A stretch of DNA of 64,000 nt from Glandiceps talaboti (taxonomy: Eukaryota; Hemichordata; Enteropneusta; Spengelidae), in the NCBI RefSeq assembly GCF_964340395.1, contig NC_135570.1, positions 10,532,822 through 10,596,821 of the forward strand. The letters run 5' to 3'. The notes under the pieces were generated by a model, which searched no databases, was not told the origin of the DNA, and worked only from the letters and a program-made list of their open reading frames with translations. How positions within the stretch are numbered: the stretch's first letter is position 1; every line of letters begins with the position of its first letter. Positions 10,831-25,135 of the stretch are shown here, piece after piece. Position numbers and translations under genes: made by a program.

Positions 10831-13800
10831 GCGATAATAATTATAATAGCATAAATGCATGAAGGCATGTTATATATTATACAATTTTGTTTCACAATCT
10901 TCAAATTCTGTCTTGACTTTCATCCTACCCTCGCAGGAAAAATTGAAAAGCTGTGTTGAATTATTGATTTGCTTGTGACAGATCTAATTTCACAACTATC
11001 AAATGTTAACATTCTAAATAGGATCTCAGTGAAAGTACCATACACGCACACAATCACACATACAAAACTGTAAATGCAAAGGACAATTTTACAATCTCTT
11101 TACTATACTCCTATCTTGAAAACCACACAGTGAGGAAGAAATGGGGAAAATATACTACTCAGCGGGAATTGTAGCGGGCCTCTCATTGTTTCTATGGCAA
11201 CAGTAAAGGTGGTGATAAATTTCTCTAAAAAACATTGGAGAGAGAGTATCTACATACACTCAGGTGGGTTTAAGCATTAGTATACTCCTCTCAACATGAT
11301 ACACTATACACCAAGACCTTTACAATGTGTGTCTATTATGAACACTATTATGTACTTAATCAATTGCTTACAATTTCTATCATGATCAAAATTACACTAT
11401 TTAATAAAGTGCAGTCATATTTCTTACTTTCTTAAATTTTGATATTTTGAAAGAGGAAAATAATTATATAAAGATAGAACTTGGTATATTTCACTATTCA
11501 AGAATACTAAAGGCACTGTTGTTATGGCAACACATTTTTTTTTTGCACCTGACTTGGCAGTAGAAAATTACTGAGAATGAGCAACACTTTTTCGATATTT
11601 TGTGTGAATGAAGAACACTTTGTACTATACTAGTATCTTAACCCTATGAACTACAAGTACATAACAAGGTCCCTGCATGAAAAAATCACACTGGAATATT
11701 TTTGTGAAGCTTTAGTACTGTCAATTTCACAATACCGTGCAGCTTTTCTGTTCGATACAACCACGCAAAAACCAATCAGAAACTGGACAACTTTAAGATA
11801 GCAAGATTGAATGAGTACAGTCTCTTGCTACATTTTGTCTAAAGTGAAATGAACTACACATGCCACCATACGACATCAAACGAACACCGCAAAGGACATT
11901 TTACACGCCCATCATCGGGTGTTTGATACTAAGAAAAACATTGGTACCCGAATGTCTGCATGGAGTTGCAATATATTTAAATGGTTTATTTCATTTTGAC
12001 TAAATGTAGCAATGAATACAATCTTGCTATTGAAGCGTGGTATATGTAGTTTCTTGTTGGTTTTTACATTGTTATAACAAACAGAAATGTTGCACGGTAT
12101 TGTGAAATTCACTGTACATTTTGTTCCAAGACCCTTGTAAAGTCATCACTTTGCTCATTTTCGAATTGTCCAACGAGTACAGAAATTTATAATTCTGAAA
12201 CAAAATACCCCTTTTTATTCCATTTATATTTTTAATAAATGTTTTTTATGTTATAAAATGTAAAATTATTAGGATCAGTAAAAATGTTGCCTCAGAAATA
12301 TAAAATATTCAAATTTATATTATTACAGATATAACAAATTAGAAAACTATATGAAAAGTACAAATTTGCATGTTGTATGATATACAAAGAGAGAGATATC
12401 ATATGACAAGTTTATGCTATAGTCAACAGATGGCAGAAATTGACACGGAGACAGGAACACACAATAGTGTATCATAGCGTTATTAACAGGACACAAGTGA
12501 TTAGTCATATTTGGATAATAGAGACACACTATGAACTATTAGTAAACATAACCACATTTCAACTTAAATTATACTTTACCAAAAAAAAAAAACACAAACA
12601 AATTACACAGGGTCCACAAATTCATAACATATATTCTTCTAGAGACTGCTTGCCTTGTTCTTGTGTATAAATTTGAATGTAATCAAATAAATTATTTGGT
12701 GTTATTTGTAGGCGACACCACCACTACCAGACAATATGACACATGTAAAGTGTTTTGATGGTGCTTAATGTGTCAAGTGTAATTACAGAGAAGTAGTCAG
12801 TGTCAGTGGAGTGGTACTGATGATGCCAAACACAGACAAGATGACAAGTCACTCTGTTATATTGATAGCGTTGCGTTACTTACAACAACATGTGATGACA
12901 CCAATGGAAGTCCTGTTCTTATCACATGACCCCAACGAAGAGTTGCTAATATCCCATTCACCACGGCCCACTGTAACAATCTTTCACAATATGACCCCAC
13001 TATTGCACTTCCATTTTTCCACCTGCTAGTAGCTCTTCCATCAACTAACATACCTCCCTATAATCACCACCTTGCACTCTCCACCACCTCACCGAATGGA
13101 TGACCAGAGTAATAATAACTGAACCGTTGTAAGAATCACATTGTTACTTCTCTACTTCAGATAATATTCAAAATTATATGCAAATATCCTAGATATAAAT
13201 ATGTAAAGATATGATGACATTTTAGAGGAGTGATGTTAAGTAATGCAATAGCCAAATATAATTCAATTAGATTGGTGGAAGTACAGTATTCAATAAATAC
13301 TTTATTGGTGACCACTTCACACTGATAACTAAATGTATTCCTCCACATTGATAACTCAGCGTAAACCTCCACACTGGGCACATCATATGAGAGCATTAAA
13401 ATTTGAATCACAAAAGAAAAATATTGTAATTCCACTCATAAAAAGTATCATTGTGTAGTTTATTCCATGTATATACATGTATATGACCAAGATAAAACTG
13501 CAGACTGTATTTTGAAATTGTAAATAGACTGTCGGTATCATCAAATCATCAAATCATCACAAAAGCAAACCAATGCCATTCTTTCCAATTTACAATACCA
13601 TTTCATCAAAATAACACAAAAACTGGGATGTCCAGTTTATAATTTTGTAATTATAAAATAATTTCAAAATTCTGTCACACTTTTATTTTCAAGATATTAA
13701 GATTGAAGTTGACATTGAAATAAAAATAAAGGGACAAAAAATTCCAATTTTCAGAGTCTGGAATTTGTAATCAACTGCACAGATACTGGGATTCAGTCTG

Positions 13801-14829
13801 AAACATACGTAAGAATGTGGGGGAGTTGTTACGAAATATACACATAATGACATTCTGTGAAGTCTAATTAGGATTGTATACCGATATAAATAGTGTATAT
13901 ACACAATTAGAATGACTGAAAAATTTCAATATCTGGTTTAACTGAAATTTAGGAGTACATTTTAGACATCTAGAAAGACTTGACGATATAAACCTATACA
14001 AGTGATAAATTATGTACTAATACAATGGTAAACTGCGCCATTTAAAATATCAATTTACTTAGGGGGCACTCATCACATTACTTTTATTTGTTAGTTTTTT
14101 ACTATATATGCCCCTTGGCAAATATCATTGGAAACTTTACCCATAATCCAATGCTGTGTCAAAGGTCAACACAAATCATTTTGTTTGTTATCAAATTTCA
14201 CATCTATAAATCTAGGTAGAGTTACTACTAGTAACCTATATTCCAATTTTTTGCACACAAAAAGATAAAATTCGGACACATTAATTGTAATAATTTGATT
14301 AAAAATTCACTTATTTACATCTATTCTCTAATAAAAATATTGTTTTAAAGTGAATCCCAGGTGTAAAGTTAACATATTTATTTATTTACATAATAAAAAT
14401 ATAACCAGGTGTATAAAACGGTGACAAATCAATTTCAATAAATTGTACCAACTCCACCAACCATTGAACTTTCACCAATATTACGTTTTTAAAAAAAAAA
14501 AATTTCTTTATCTTACAATTAGTTATGGAAGTGTCTCTACATTGAGCTGCACTTTTACAGCAAAGACTATCACTACTGTATTGGCACAAGAAAATTACTA
14601 TTTTAGTAGTTCTCAAGTCATGACATTATAAGTAATACTTACACACTCAACTAAAATTCAAATTCTCTTAAAATAGAAAACTTGAATTTGTCTTATTTGA
14701 AAATTTTCTCTTCAGAAAATAAATCATAGTATTAAATCTCAAAAAGTTTGTGATATTTTAATTTGTATTTCTGTTTTGCAAACTGCATTTTTTGTGTATT
14801 AGTCTTTCTTGTTTGTTTTGGGACGCAAC

Positions 14830-15166
14830 AAATTAGGTGAAAAAAAAATTGTGTCTTGGTCTAAGAAAATAGAGTAGACAGGTTGTGAATTTATTTTATT
14901 TTCTTGCATCTTTTGAATTGTTTTATTTTTGAAAAATACTGCTTTGACCCAAAACAAACATAATGTCGGTCAGAATACCCCTTCTGTGATAGTTGATGAA
15001 ATATGTACAAATATATATGGGAAATGAAAACAGACTTGCATGGAGGTCAAGAAGACAACAAATTTCTAGTCTTTTTGTTGTAAAAAGTAAATAAAAAATT
15101 ATGTTTAGGGTCGGTGGCTTAAACTAGGGTTGGTCGGGTCATCGGAAACACATAATTTTTTTTTTA
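14830..15166. mobile_element. Probable degenerate family A relative
   Basis: Read on the minus strand, the right part gives AAAAAATTATGTGTTTCCGATGACCCGACC, then GACCCTAAAC and an A/T-rich stretch. This follows the left end of family A (GTTCCGGTTACCTGACCCC ... GACCCTAAAC). The left end has AAAAAAAATTGTGTCTTGGTCT. The interior is not shared, so this may be a deletion derivative or a composite. Confidence 0.4.
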
Positions 15167-15796
15167 TTTCCTCTTGGTAACTATTCATAATAAAATTTAT
15201 ACACAGAATAAATAATTTAAGTAGAACACTAGAAGCAAACATTGGTATTTTACAATGCAAAGTAGTAGGCAGTTATTGTCTGTTGTGAAAAAACTGAGAA
15301 TATTAATAACGTCTGACATGAAGTCCATTGGGCAATATTGATTTACTTCAGATATCAAGGTCTTAATTATTAAATCCAAAGTCTGTCTATTGCTATACTC
15401 AGCTCACATAATCATTCATTAAGTTTGACTTATGGAGCATTCTGTTTTTTACACGGGAGGAGTAGGTTAATTCTGAGGGGCAACATTTAGATTTGTGTTG
15501 ATACTTTTGATGTGATCTCAGTAGATTTGTAATTAAGTCACACAATTGTCATCTGTGATTAGTTCTGGATTGACTCATTTACATATCATTACCATAAATT
15601 AACCATTATACCATGCACAAGCCATTTAGAACAAAAAATATGGAATATATAATCTGGTCGTTCTACGTCACGACAATATGAGTCGATGGGTATCTACGTC
15701 ACTGGTTCTGCTGTGTTCGAAATATGAGTCAAAACATTCAAAATTGCCATCACTTTCCCCGATTTTTCTTTGATATTACTGGTGCTGGTATAATTA

Positions 15797-15940
15797 TGTT
15801 ATTTTCCAAAGTTTTTCTTCACTCGGGCGGAAAATACTTGTGACCTAAGGGTTGTCATTATTTGTCTAGCAACTCGTAGTGACAAAACAGCCCTTAGGTC
15901 ATGAGTATTGGCTGAATGAACAAAATATTGGGAAATAACA
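15797..15940. mobile_element. Fold-back MITE family D, copy 2 (144 bp)
   Basis: The arms TGTTATTTTCCAAAGTTTTT and inverted TGTTATTTCCCAATATTTTG continue through TTCA...CGG/AGCC, then GTGACCTAAGGG and its partner CCCTTAGGTCATG. The element is almost fully palindromic and shares its core with 7078-7191. Confidence 0.66.
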
Positions 15941-17817
15941 CCTAAATATATCAATGAGAACACATTTTTATAAGAACACAAACAATTATTTACAGTCTAC
16001 TGAGAGTTTTCCACATCTTGTACTTATAATAAATACTTGCTTACTGTTTCTACACAACTATACAATATTTTTTAATAGATACAAATCTTGTCAATTGCTA
16101 TTTAAATTTGCTGTTCGCTTATTGAAAACCTTTCAGTGGTCATGTTGGGTTTTAACAATAGAGTTACGAAGTCCTAATTATGGTACATATGTTGTAACCA
16201 TGTAAAGTCACTTCACATGGTGAGAAAACGTGTGTAGAAAACAGACAGAAGTATTCAACAAACCATATGCAATAGACGGAATAACAACGAGGTAGTCACA
16301 CAAACATGAGGGTTTGTGAATATCTGATCATGTTTCCTGTCTTACTATGGATATGGTTGATTCATAGAGCCTAAGGGACTAAATGACTGCTAACAACCCT
16401 GACGATCATTTATTACCGCTTTCTATCCACTCTGCATTTTTCAAAATTAATTTCTCTGACGTAGACAACGTGACGCTATATTTTTATTGAATTGTTGGTG
16501 GCACAAGAGCACCAAGTATTAAATCCAGGAAATGCGAAAAAATCTATCATGTAGAGAGGCCTGTGCATAAGTCAATTTGAATCGTTTTTTTTTCTTTGAG
16601 TAAAATATTGTCCTGTGGACCTACCATTCAGTAGTGTTTGTGGTTTAAAATAATGCCTTTTAATACATACTGGGTCTCTTTTTATTGCTTTTTTTTTCAT
16701 TTTATGTTCTGACGTACAAGGACACTTCAAAACAGATTCCTAACAATATCTATAAATAGAGAAATTGCTTTGTTCAAACTAACTATAAAACCATGTACAG
16801 CCTTCATCTACAATGTCATACGACATACACCATTACACAAAAATATTCAAAAAACTTTGTTCCAATTGTTCTTCCGTGATATTCACTTATCCTTTTCAAG
16901 TTTATATTCCAAATTCTCCGTATCTTGTATTTCTGAAGGCCAAGTTCATCATTTCCTTTTAGGAGTCCAAATCAGTTTTCTGGCAGAGTTATCATAAAAG
17001 TTTAAAATTCCATGCTTGGATAACACTGAACCTGGGATTGAAACCTTGGGCTTTAAACAGTATGGTATCTCAACCTGGGGTTGTCAATTTAATGAATAAT
17101 GGTCGCATCATTTCAATTCTAACATGATCATATTTCTATTTATAGATTGACAATATTGATATACATGTATTTTCATGTTAAAATATGATAAAGTGTCAAT
17201 CATATACACAACAATAACTGTCAATGTATAAAATACCCATCCCCATCAGTTTTAAAAACAAATTAAAAAAAATTTTGATATTGATTTTATTTGTAAGTAT
17301 TTTTGGTTATTGAAATATTGTCATGTTCTTTGTTGTAACTACTCTATATTCTGTTGTCAGCTACGCTATATGTTTCACAATCTGAACAAAACATTGAGAA
17401 CAGCTACATATACAGTATGACTATCTACAAAATACAGTCACTGTTTTTGCTAAGGTTGGGAACCCTGGTAACAGAAAATGAGTAAAAGTAGCATAGTTTT
17501 CCCATATGATATACCATAATTTTGTTTGCGTACACTGATAAAATAACAGGGGAACCCCTGTAGATTTTACCTGTTTCCTGCCCTTAACAAAAACACTCAA
17601 TATAGAATTAACTACCAGCAGAAAACTATGACTTCATTTGTGTGAAAATAACTCAACACCATATGAGAAAGAGAAAATTAAGCCATGTAATTGTTCAGGT
17701 ATTGTCTTTAGATAAAAATTAATATCAACTAATATAAAAAAAATATGAGCAAAAAAAAGCAAAGTTGATCATTTGATACCTAGTTTATACAAAGACACAT
17801 ACAATGACAGAAAACTT

Positions 17818-18145
17818 GCGATATTCCAAGCTATGCTTGTTTTCATATGACAAATATTTTAAAATCTGCAACACTGTCAGCTAACACAATTTGTACAATC
17901 TCACCTCTATACACACTGTACAAGTAGTATCATAAAACATCATTTTATCCTTGGTTTGTACAAAGAACCAAAAAAACCCCCCAAAAAACAGTAAACCTGC
18001 GATATTCTGAGCTATGCCTGTTTTTTACAAAAAATTATCAAAATCTCAAGGACTGTCAGTAACATAATTCTTAAAATCTCACCTCTATACATAATACAAG
18101 TAGTATCATAAATAACATCATTTTTGATATTTAGTTTTCTATCAT
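17818..18145. repeat. 181-bp tandem duplication
   Basis: Two diverged copies share GCGATATTC, GCTATGC, CACTGTCAG/GACTGTCAG, ATCTCACCTCTATACA and CAAGTAGTATCATAAA at a spacing of 181 bp. Confidence 0.75.
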
Positions 18146-19299
18146 GTACACCGACCCTACGGCAACTTTGTTAATAGCGCTTTGAATTAACCTATCGTGT
18201 TACGCAGAAAACCAAAACGAAATGTGAAAGGGCAATTCAAAATAATATGGTGGATATTTTCTTCAAATTTCCTGACATAATGCTATTACTGAATGGATGA
18301 AACAATATTAAGACTTGTGTTTCTTTCAGAAAATGACTTCCTTAAGGGCTAACGTGTTTGACATGTTTGTGCGAGATGATGGATCATATTTAATAGTAGT
18401 TACTTCGGCGCAAACTAAAATTGACGTGAAGAGGTGGGGTTGAGGTGCTAAGGGGAGGGGGCTGAGGGAGAGCGTGAAAAGGGGGCAGGAAGAGACTAAC
18501 ATTTATAATTTCAATGATTGCAGTTTGAATTATAGAATTCTCCTTAAAAATATGAATAGTCAAAGGGAATTTACGTCATGAAATTCTGCATTGTGTCATT
18601 CTGTATTTAAACATCAAGAATGTAGCATAGGGGCTACAATGATGATGACAGAGGTTTCTTTACATTTTGTCAATTTCATACACACATACAGCCACTTTAT
18701 TTGTCTTAAATAGCAGTGAATATAAAACAGGCCAAATGCGCCAGGACAGTGAATTACATACCACACCTATGAAATACAAAAGTGGCAACTGGATGTGATA
18801 TAATGTGTACTTTTTTTCAGTGATTTATGTCAAGTCTGTGTGTAACCGTCATCATTTGTGAACTACTCTAAGGTCAAAGGTCGTTTGTACCCACTGTGCA
18901 GGTCAGAGGTCATACAGAAATGTAATGTTGAGTATGCTGTGAATCATTTATTTACCCTTCAAAATAAATTTACATGTTGACATGGCTAGACATTGGTAGT
19001 AAACGTGTGAGGTTAATTTACATATTTTATCATGTAGTGTACACGGCAAATGAATTTATCGAGTTCAAACTAAAGGAAATCATGACTATACCTGTATGTA
19101 TTTCTTTCAATGTTATCAAACATGATTTTCCTCACATTTATTAATTTCAAAGTATGCTTGGAATTTTTATCTCATTTATATTAAATTAAAATGTTGAAGT
19201 CAATTATATAATATATAAAGTATAAATGTGTTAGTAAATGAGAAAGGTAAGTACTTTATTATTTAGTATATTTAGTACCATATACTAATTTTGCCACTA

Positions 19300-19600
19300 T
19301 TTTATTATTACTCCTTCCCCAAGTCACTTCACACAGTTTTTGCTCCAATTACTCTTTCACTATCACTACCCCTCCTCATTTGAGTCACTTCATACACTTA
19401 ACAAGTTTCTGTTCCACCTGTTTCATTACCCCCCTCCCTTTGAGTCACTTCATACATGCCTTTCTGTTCCAATTGTTTCATTATTACCCCCTCCCCTTTG
19501 AGTCACTTCACACACTTGAAGCAAGTTTCTGTTCCAACTGTTTCATTGCTACCCCCTCCCCCAAGTCACTTCATACATGTGCGTTATTTCTAACATTGTA
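19300..19600. repeat. About 63-bp tandem repeat, five copies
   Basis: The repeating blocks are GAGTCACTTCA(C/T)ACA, GTTTCTGTTCCAA and TGTTTCATT, followed by a C-rich tract. Copies are moderately diverged. Confidence 0.8.
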
Positions 19601-19801
19601 TTTGCACACTTAGCGAGTACTTCAGACTAATATCCTGACCCCGAATGACCTGCACCATGCTTAGCTATCTTGGAATTTCAGACGCTTTGTTTATCAGAGG
19701 AAAACTTGAAATACTACAAAGGGTTACAGGATAATTTATGGATGCTGCAAGCTGGGATGTAATGAACAAGGCAGATGGGGTTCCCAAAATTATTACTATT
19801 A

Positions 19802-20814
19802 GGCCAAAAAAAAAAATATGTCTGGTTCTGGTCAGCGCGCGCGTGCCCTGAATACCCCCGCGTCGATCCTTTTTTTTCCGATAATTTTTGCTTTCCCGTT
19901 CCTTATTTACAATTCCCCGTCGATCAACACTGTATGCAAGGCTAGCGGAAAAAATTTAACTCGTGTGATGGCGCACTTCTATTTGGTAACGGGTACCCTT
20001 TTCTTCTAGTACTGTTGCATACCCATAATCCCCCGTACGATATGTGTACGTAATATGTACGATGAGCGTGGTTGATGGGAATCACGGGAAATAGTGTGTT
20101 CACTGTGCTAGGTGGTAAACCGCTCACATGTTTCGAAAATGTCAGAAGTTTGAGTACGTCGTGAGCAATCGAAATGTTGATATCAATTCAGCTGACTTTC
20201 GAGGTGTTCTTAGTTCTGGTGATCGTTTCGTTCTGCCTTCTGAATACAAAGATTTTCCTGTAGCGTAAGCAGTTAGCTCTGGATGTATGCGCTACGATGT
20301 TCGACACGTCTTTCCATCTGCGATGAGTTGGAAAGACGTGTCAAACATCGTACCGTATACAGACTGCGTATCAGACTGATGATGGACGGTGCTCGAAAGA
20401 AAACACTGCCTCCTCTACGTCCGTTGGACAGACCTATTTCTCGTTATTTAACGTTGCAAGTTGCACAATGACATTATACAGTGGTTGCAAGGCAAGACTC
20501 ATTATCTTGGATGGGATTATAACTGCAAATCGGGATTATAACTGCAAATCACTGGGCGATAAGATAAATTTGTAAATGTGACTAGTGATGCCCTGATGGA
20601 TGATTGATCCGCATCGTATAAAACTTGCCATACAACAGTGCCAACTTCCAGAGTTGTATGACATCTTCCGAGAGCATGTAAAGTGTCAAAAATGTGTATT
20701 TACTAATTTGCCAAAAAAAAAAAAAAATTAGGAAAAAAAAAAAAAAACGCGCGTCGTCGCACCACTTTAGAAAGTTTATCCTGACCAGAACCAGATTTTT
20801 ATTTTTTTTTGGCC
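19802..20814. mobile_element. PIF/Harbinger-like DNA transposon, non-autonomous, 1,013 bp
   Basis: The element has terminal inverted repeats beginning GGCCAAAAAAAAA and continuing into TCTGGTTCTGGTCAG at both ends. It is flanked by a perfect 3-bp direct repeat TTA (19799-19801 and 20815-20817). A TTA/TAA target duplication with GG-starting termini is the hallmark of PIF/Harbinger elements. The interior is GC-richer and CpG-richer than the surroundings, suggesting recent arrival. It contains a 23-bp hairpin (20294-20351) and a duplicated 19-bp unit near 20511-20550. A 62-codon frame at 20283-20471 is unrecognised. No DDE transposase or Myb-like protein is seen, so it presumably needs an autonomous partner. 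Confidence 0.82.
20294..20351. repeat. 23-bp hairpin inside the Harbinger-like element
   Basis: The arms 20294-20316 and 20329-20351 are reverse complements with one mismatch, around a 12-base loop. The arm core is GACACGTCTTTCC. It could be a sub-terminal transposase-binding structure or an RNA hairpin. Confidence 0.8.
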
Positions 20815-21959
20815 TTATCATAATAAATTTGATGGTCTGCTGGGAGATTTGATAATAATTCATATATTGAAATCTAATATTTCAAGTACTTGACATATTT
20901 ACATCGGGTGATGACTGGATTTTCTGTCATTGCATTACGTGACTGTTTGCTGATCAACTGCTCTAGGGGTGAGATCAATGGTTCTATGTTGTAGGAGAAC
21001 AAAGTAAATCTGTTTAGTTGGGCCCCCTACCCCTACTTTTAACTACACTGGCTAAAATTTAAATTGTTTCAGATCAAATCAATTTCAAATCATATAGTGC
21101 TATGAAACTGACTACAAAGTGACAGTATGTAGTGAGGAAAAAATAGTTCTTTTGTTGACACCATTTCCTTTATGAAAATTGCCATACATTTACTATAGCT
21201 AAAATTCTTCCATTTCTCAGTGATATTTTTTTTAGAAAGATCTGTATTGAGGGGTACAAAACAGACCGATCCATTAAAAGTAAAATTGTTTTTTAGTAGA
21301 ATGAGAACTAAAATGGCTCAAAACCCTCCATCCCCAAAGTAAAAGAATTTAATTTTTTTTATCCTGCATTGAACTATTGATCTTGCCCCTTACATGTAGT
21401 GGGTGAACCATCCTGTAACAGAAAATATGTCTTTGACTCTGTTATGAGAATTTACATCTGAAATGTGCAGTGTTATGAAATATACAAGTGTGAGCCTGTA
21501 TTTCAATGTGTAGAAAGATTTCATGCACATTATTTTTTTTTGAATTTTGAGGTAAAAAGGATTTTATGAACATGATTTTTTTGTTATTACTTCTTTATGT
21601 GTGTAATCACAGAAAAATTACATCAAATTACAAGGGTGAAGAAAACGTGACGCATATCATGGTGGAATTCTGACCTTATTTTTTTTGGATAAAATGATGA
21701 CCTTCAGTTTGTAGGAGTGGAATTTAAGGGATGGGTGCAGTGTATAAACATTACTATATTATGTGAATTTTTACATTTTATCTAAAACTGAAAAAAGTAA
21801 CACGCTGTGTATTATTTCTGCTGATTTTACAAATTCTGCACAATAACCATAAGTGTGTAAATATATACATACATGGATAACACTTCTATCAATCTTGCAC
21901 AGTTTGCAACATTTTAGCAACGTGTTGGCACAGAATGTAGGTTTTGTAAATCCTTTTAT

Positions 21960-22056
21960 TTGATGCAATATGCCTACGGGCAGAACAGCCTGGATTGCAG
22001 TCCATCCTGCGGGAGTTTTATAGTTTCAATGCCGAGAATAAATGTATTATTATTAC
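21960..22056 (+). mobile_element. Possible 3' tail of a non-LTR element
   Basis: A GC-richer block (CTACGGGCAGAACAGCCTGG, then TCCTGCGGGAG) is followed by AATAAATGTATTATTATTAC, an (ATT)n-type tail typical of some non-LTR families. It is short and unassigned. Confidence 0.3.
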
Positions 22057-22114
22057 AACACACAACCTATAATTTTACTGCCAAAAGAATTTTCATCAAT
22101 TTTTCTTATCATGG

Positions 22115-22554
22115 ATTGTAACTGCGGGCCAACATAAGCCCTAAAAAAATAATTGTTTGGTACCAGTTACTCGACCCCCACCCAGCTTTTCACTGCCGAC
22201 CCTAAACTTTTTTTTACGTATTTGAGAAAAAAATAATAAAATCGTGAAGTCTCATGAGAAATAGTGGATGCGGAAACTGACATCAACTTAAAAAGATAAA
22301 ATAAAACTATTCTTCCAATCTGTAATGGCTGTACATCTGATAGGAAGGAAGAAATAAACAACACAGAGACCATATGGAAAACAATGGAAAACCTGAACTA
22401 GGCACTCGCACAGAAAAAAAAAAAAAAAAAAAAAAAATCTACCTATCCCCCCCCCCCCCCCCCCCACCCACCTATTCTAAAATTGAGTGCAATCGGAACC
22501 ACACAGTTTTTTTTTCTGGGTCTTATGTTGGCCCGCAGTTACAATTTTTAGGCC
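22115..22554. mobile_element. MITE family A, copy 1
   Basis: This shares its interior with the copy at 44961-45346: AATAGTGGATG, CAACTTAAAAAG, TGTAATGGCTGTACATCTGAT and CTACCTATCCC. Its ends carry inverted arms with GTTTGGTACCAG / GTGTGGTTCCG plus an extra 24-bp outer arm, ATTGTAACTGCGGGCC onward. Long A (from 22414) and C (from 22448) homopolymers were inserted or expanded internally. The arm motif resembles the Harbinger-like termini at 19802, suggesting a related family. Confidence 0.7.
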
Positions 22555-23529
22555 TAATAAATATATATTTTAGGCGGGAAACTATAGAGTATGTATCTAA
22601 AAAATTCACTACTGAAGGAGACTATTTGTAATAAAGTATTTTTTGACTTTAGAAAAATGCTCTAATTTCTTTTGTTGTGGAGTAACGATAAGGCATTTGT
22701 TGGCACTTCTCCTTTTTTTGTGGGTGAATTTTTCCACTGAACTCCCTTCTTGTTTGTTTACATTTCTTTTGTGTTGGATTCGTATTCTATTCTCTAACCG
22801 ACCAAGGAGTTAGCCTCCACTTGCACAATGGTTGGATTGTCACTGTTTATAGCAACATGAATAATGGAGGGATAGACATTACCATACCGCTATAATCTAC
22901 AGCTTAAAAGGTCATTCTCTCAATAACCAACTCATCAAGTGAAAAGGAAAGCGCTTTCATTACAAAAGTAACTGTATTGTTCACAGAAAGCCTTCAAAGA
23001 GTTAATCAAAGTCGTACAACACCTAAGTCTTACCTTTTACACACACAAAATGAAGGCTGAACCCACAAACTTCAATCTAATGAGTCAATAACCTGTGCTC
23101 AAACTTTTCCCTCCAGAAAACTACCACAACAAAATTAGAGATTTTTTTCTCTAACTCTTTTTTTCACAATTCTTCTATTCTTTTCAATTAATTCTGTACA
23201 ATATAAACATCTGTATATGTTATCATTGCACAAAAACTTACTGGCCCACTAATTTTATGGAGGTTTTCTCCTGTTTTTTTTTTTATTGGTGGAGGTAAAC
23301 AGGTACATGTAAAATTTACAGAGTTTCCCACTTAGTATGTTACTGGGTTTCCAATGGGGTTTTTCTTACTTCTTTTTATACTGACCGACTCACAGTCCAT
23401 TTCCACACTTACTCTACACAGGTTCACCATTTCCCAAGTGCTTTTATGGGTGGGTGGGTGGTCGGGGGAGATTGCCACTGAAATTTACCTGACTTTGTGT
23501 CATTGTCAAGAATACAAATTTTACTGGGT

Positions 23530-23812
23530 TCTTGCTAAAACAGGGACTTCTTTTAAGACCAATCTTAAAACTCACCTTTTTAACAGGCCTACAATGTATG
23601 ACCAATAAAATAAGTTGGTATTGACTTGTTCATTATTTATCGAACCTTATTTTGTGTTTAATATGTATCTCTTGCCATTTTAACTTGCGCACAGTTGCTT
23701 TTTTTTCTAGATAATCACTAAGTTTTTCATGAAGTGTTTTTTTTTATAGTTCCTGTGCCTATTAAACACTTTCCAGATATATTGCGCTCTATAAGTCTTT
23801 ATTTATTTATTC
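23530..23812 (+). mobile_element. 3' end of a CR1/L2-like non-LTR retrotransposon
   Basis: The frame ending at 23608 finishes SFKTNLKTHLFNRP, matching the C-terminal signature of CR1/L2-type reverse-transcriptase ORFs (FKxxLKTHLF). The 3' UTR ends with ATTGCGCTCTATAAGTCTTT and a (TTTA)n tail, characteristic of these elements. This is a 5'-truncated insertion. Confidence 0.65.
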
Positions 23813-24129
23813 TTCTCCCTGTTCTTTTACAGGAGGAGTCCTACACACACCTGACACACTTTTCATCACATCACAGCACATGGTAATTGGTAAAATGTGT
23901 GAAAGAATGAAAGAATTTTAACATGTTCCTTGGTGTATGCTGTAATGTTATGTATACACAATTGATATTTGAGATATTGTGCTTGGTAGGAACGCTTAGC
24001 AGGAACTTATAAACGGATGGACGATTGTTGCAATATATTTCCTGTCATGTTGTTACTGTGTAAACTAATCTTACAATTATGATCTAACTGAAAGTCCAAT
24101 ATCTACCATAACTGTGATATCAGGTGATA

Positions 24130-24535
24130 ATGACTCATGTACATATTTTACATTCCTAGCACCCCACCTATTGTAAAACGCATACATTTCTAACACCTCC
24201 TTCTCCCCCTGAATAAGATATTTTGACAATATTAGCACCTCAAATACAAGATAGTATTACACACTGTTGTTATATTCCTAATACTCCCAACTATTGTGCA
24301 ATGCATATATACATCCCCCCACACTTATTAAGTTTCTAAACATTGATAAATCTACGAACCCCCACCTACATTTTGTATTGTACAATGCATTTCAAACACC
24401 CTCCCCATACAGAACAGTTTCTAAAAAAATTTGACAATTCTAGCACCCCATCTATTGTGTAATGCATAATACATTTCAACCCCACCCCTCCTAACATAAG
24501 TTTCTACACATTTTGACAATTCTACAAACTGTAAC
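24130..24535. repeat. Degenerate about 90-bp tandem repeat
   Basis: TTTTGACAAT, TCTAGCACC, CTATTGTG(T/C)AATGCATA and ACATTTC recur with C-rich linkers through about four or five units. Confidence 0.6.
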
Positions 24536-25135
24536 TCCCCACTAAAGATACAACAAGATGAACAAGGACATGATATGAATAAGCAGTGCAATCACCACAC
24601 CTACAATACTTGATACCCAGTATTTGTTTACTAGAGCTGGCTTACTTCTTGATAAGACAGGACAAAAGAATATATTCAACTCACTTCAAGGACTCACTAT
24701 GAAAATATTCACATTAAGGTCAAAACATTTCAACAATTCAAAGAATTAAAACGACACAACAAACCGTGACACACTTCACAAATCAAAAACAATTTCATGT
24801 AAATATTCTGATTTTTGATGACATTTAATTCTATCATCCTGTATCAGATTATACCCTACAATCTACGTTTACTAGGAGTTATTTAAGGTCAAGATTTGTG
24901 TGGGGGATGTTCTGTGTAATGTTGAAAGCTCCATTTTGTAAGAAGACACCTCTATGTTGTCATCTTGCCAAATTTCCACAGCTAAGTTACAACAACAAAA
25001 GACTTACCTGCCAAACTAATTTTTTTTTTGAATTTTTGCCAAATATTTTTTCGATGATGTAAGTGGTGCATAAACTTAATAATATTTTTCTGTATTCTGG
25101 TCTTATACTCTTATTTTTGTGCGTACTGTGTTTTA

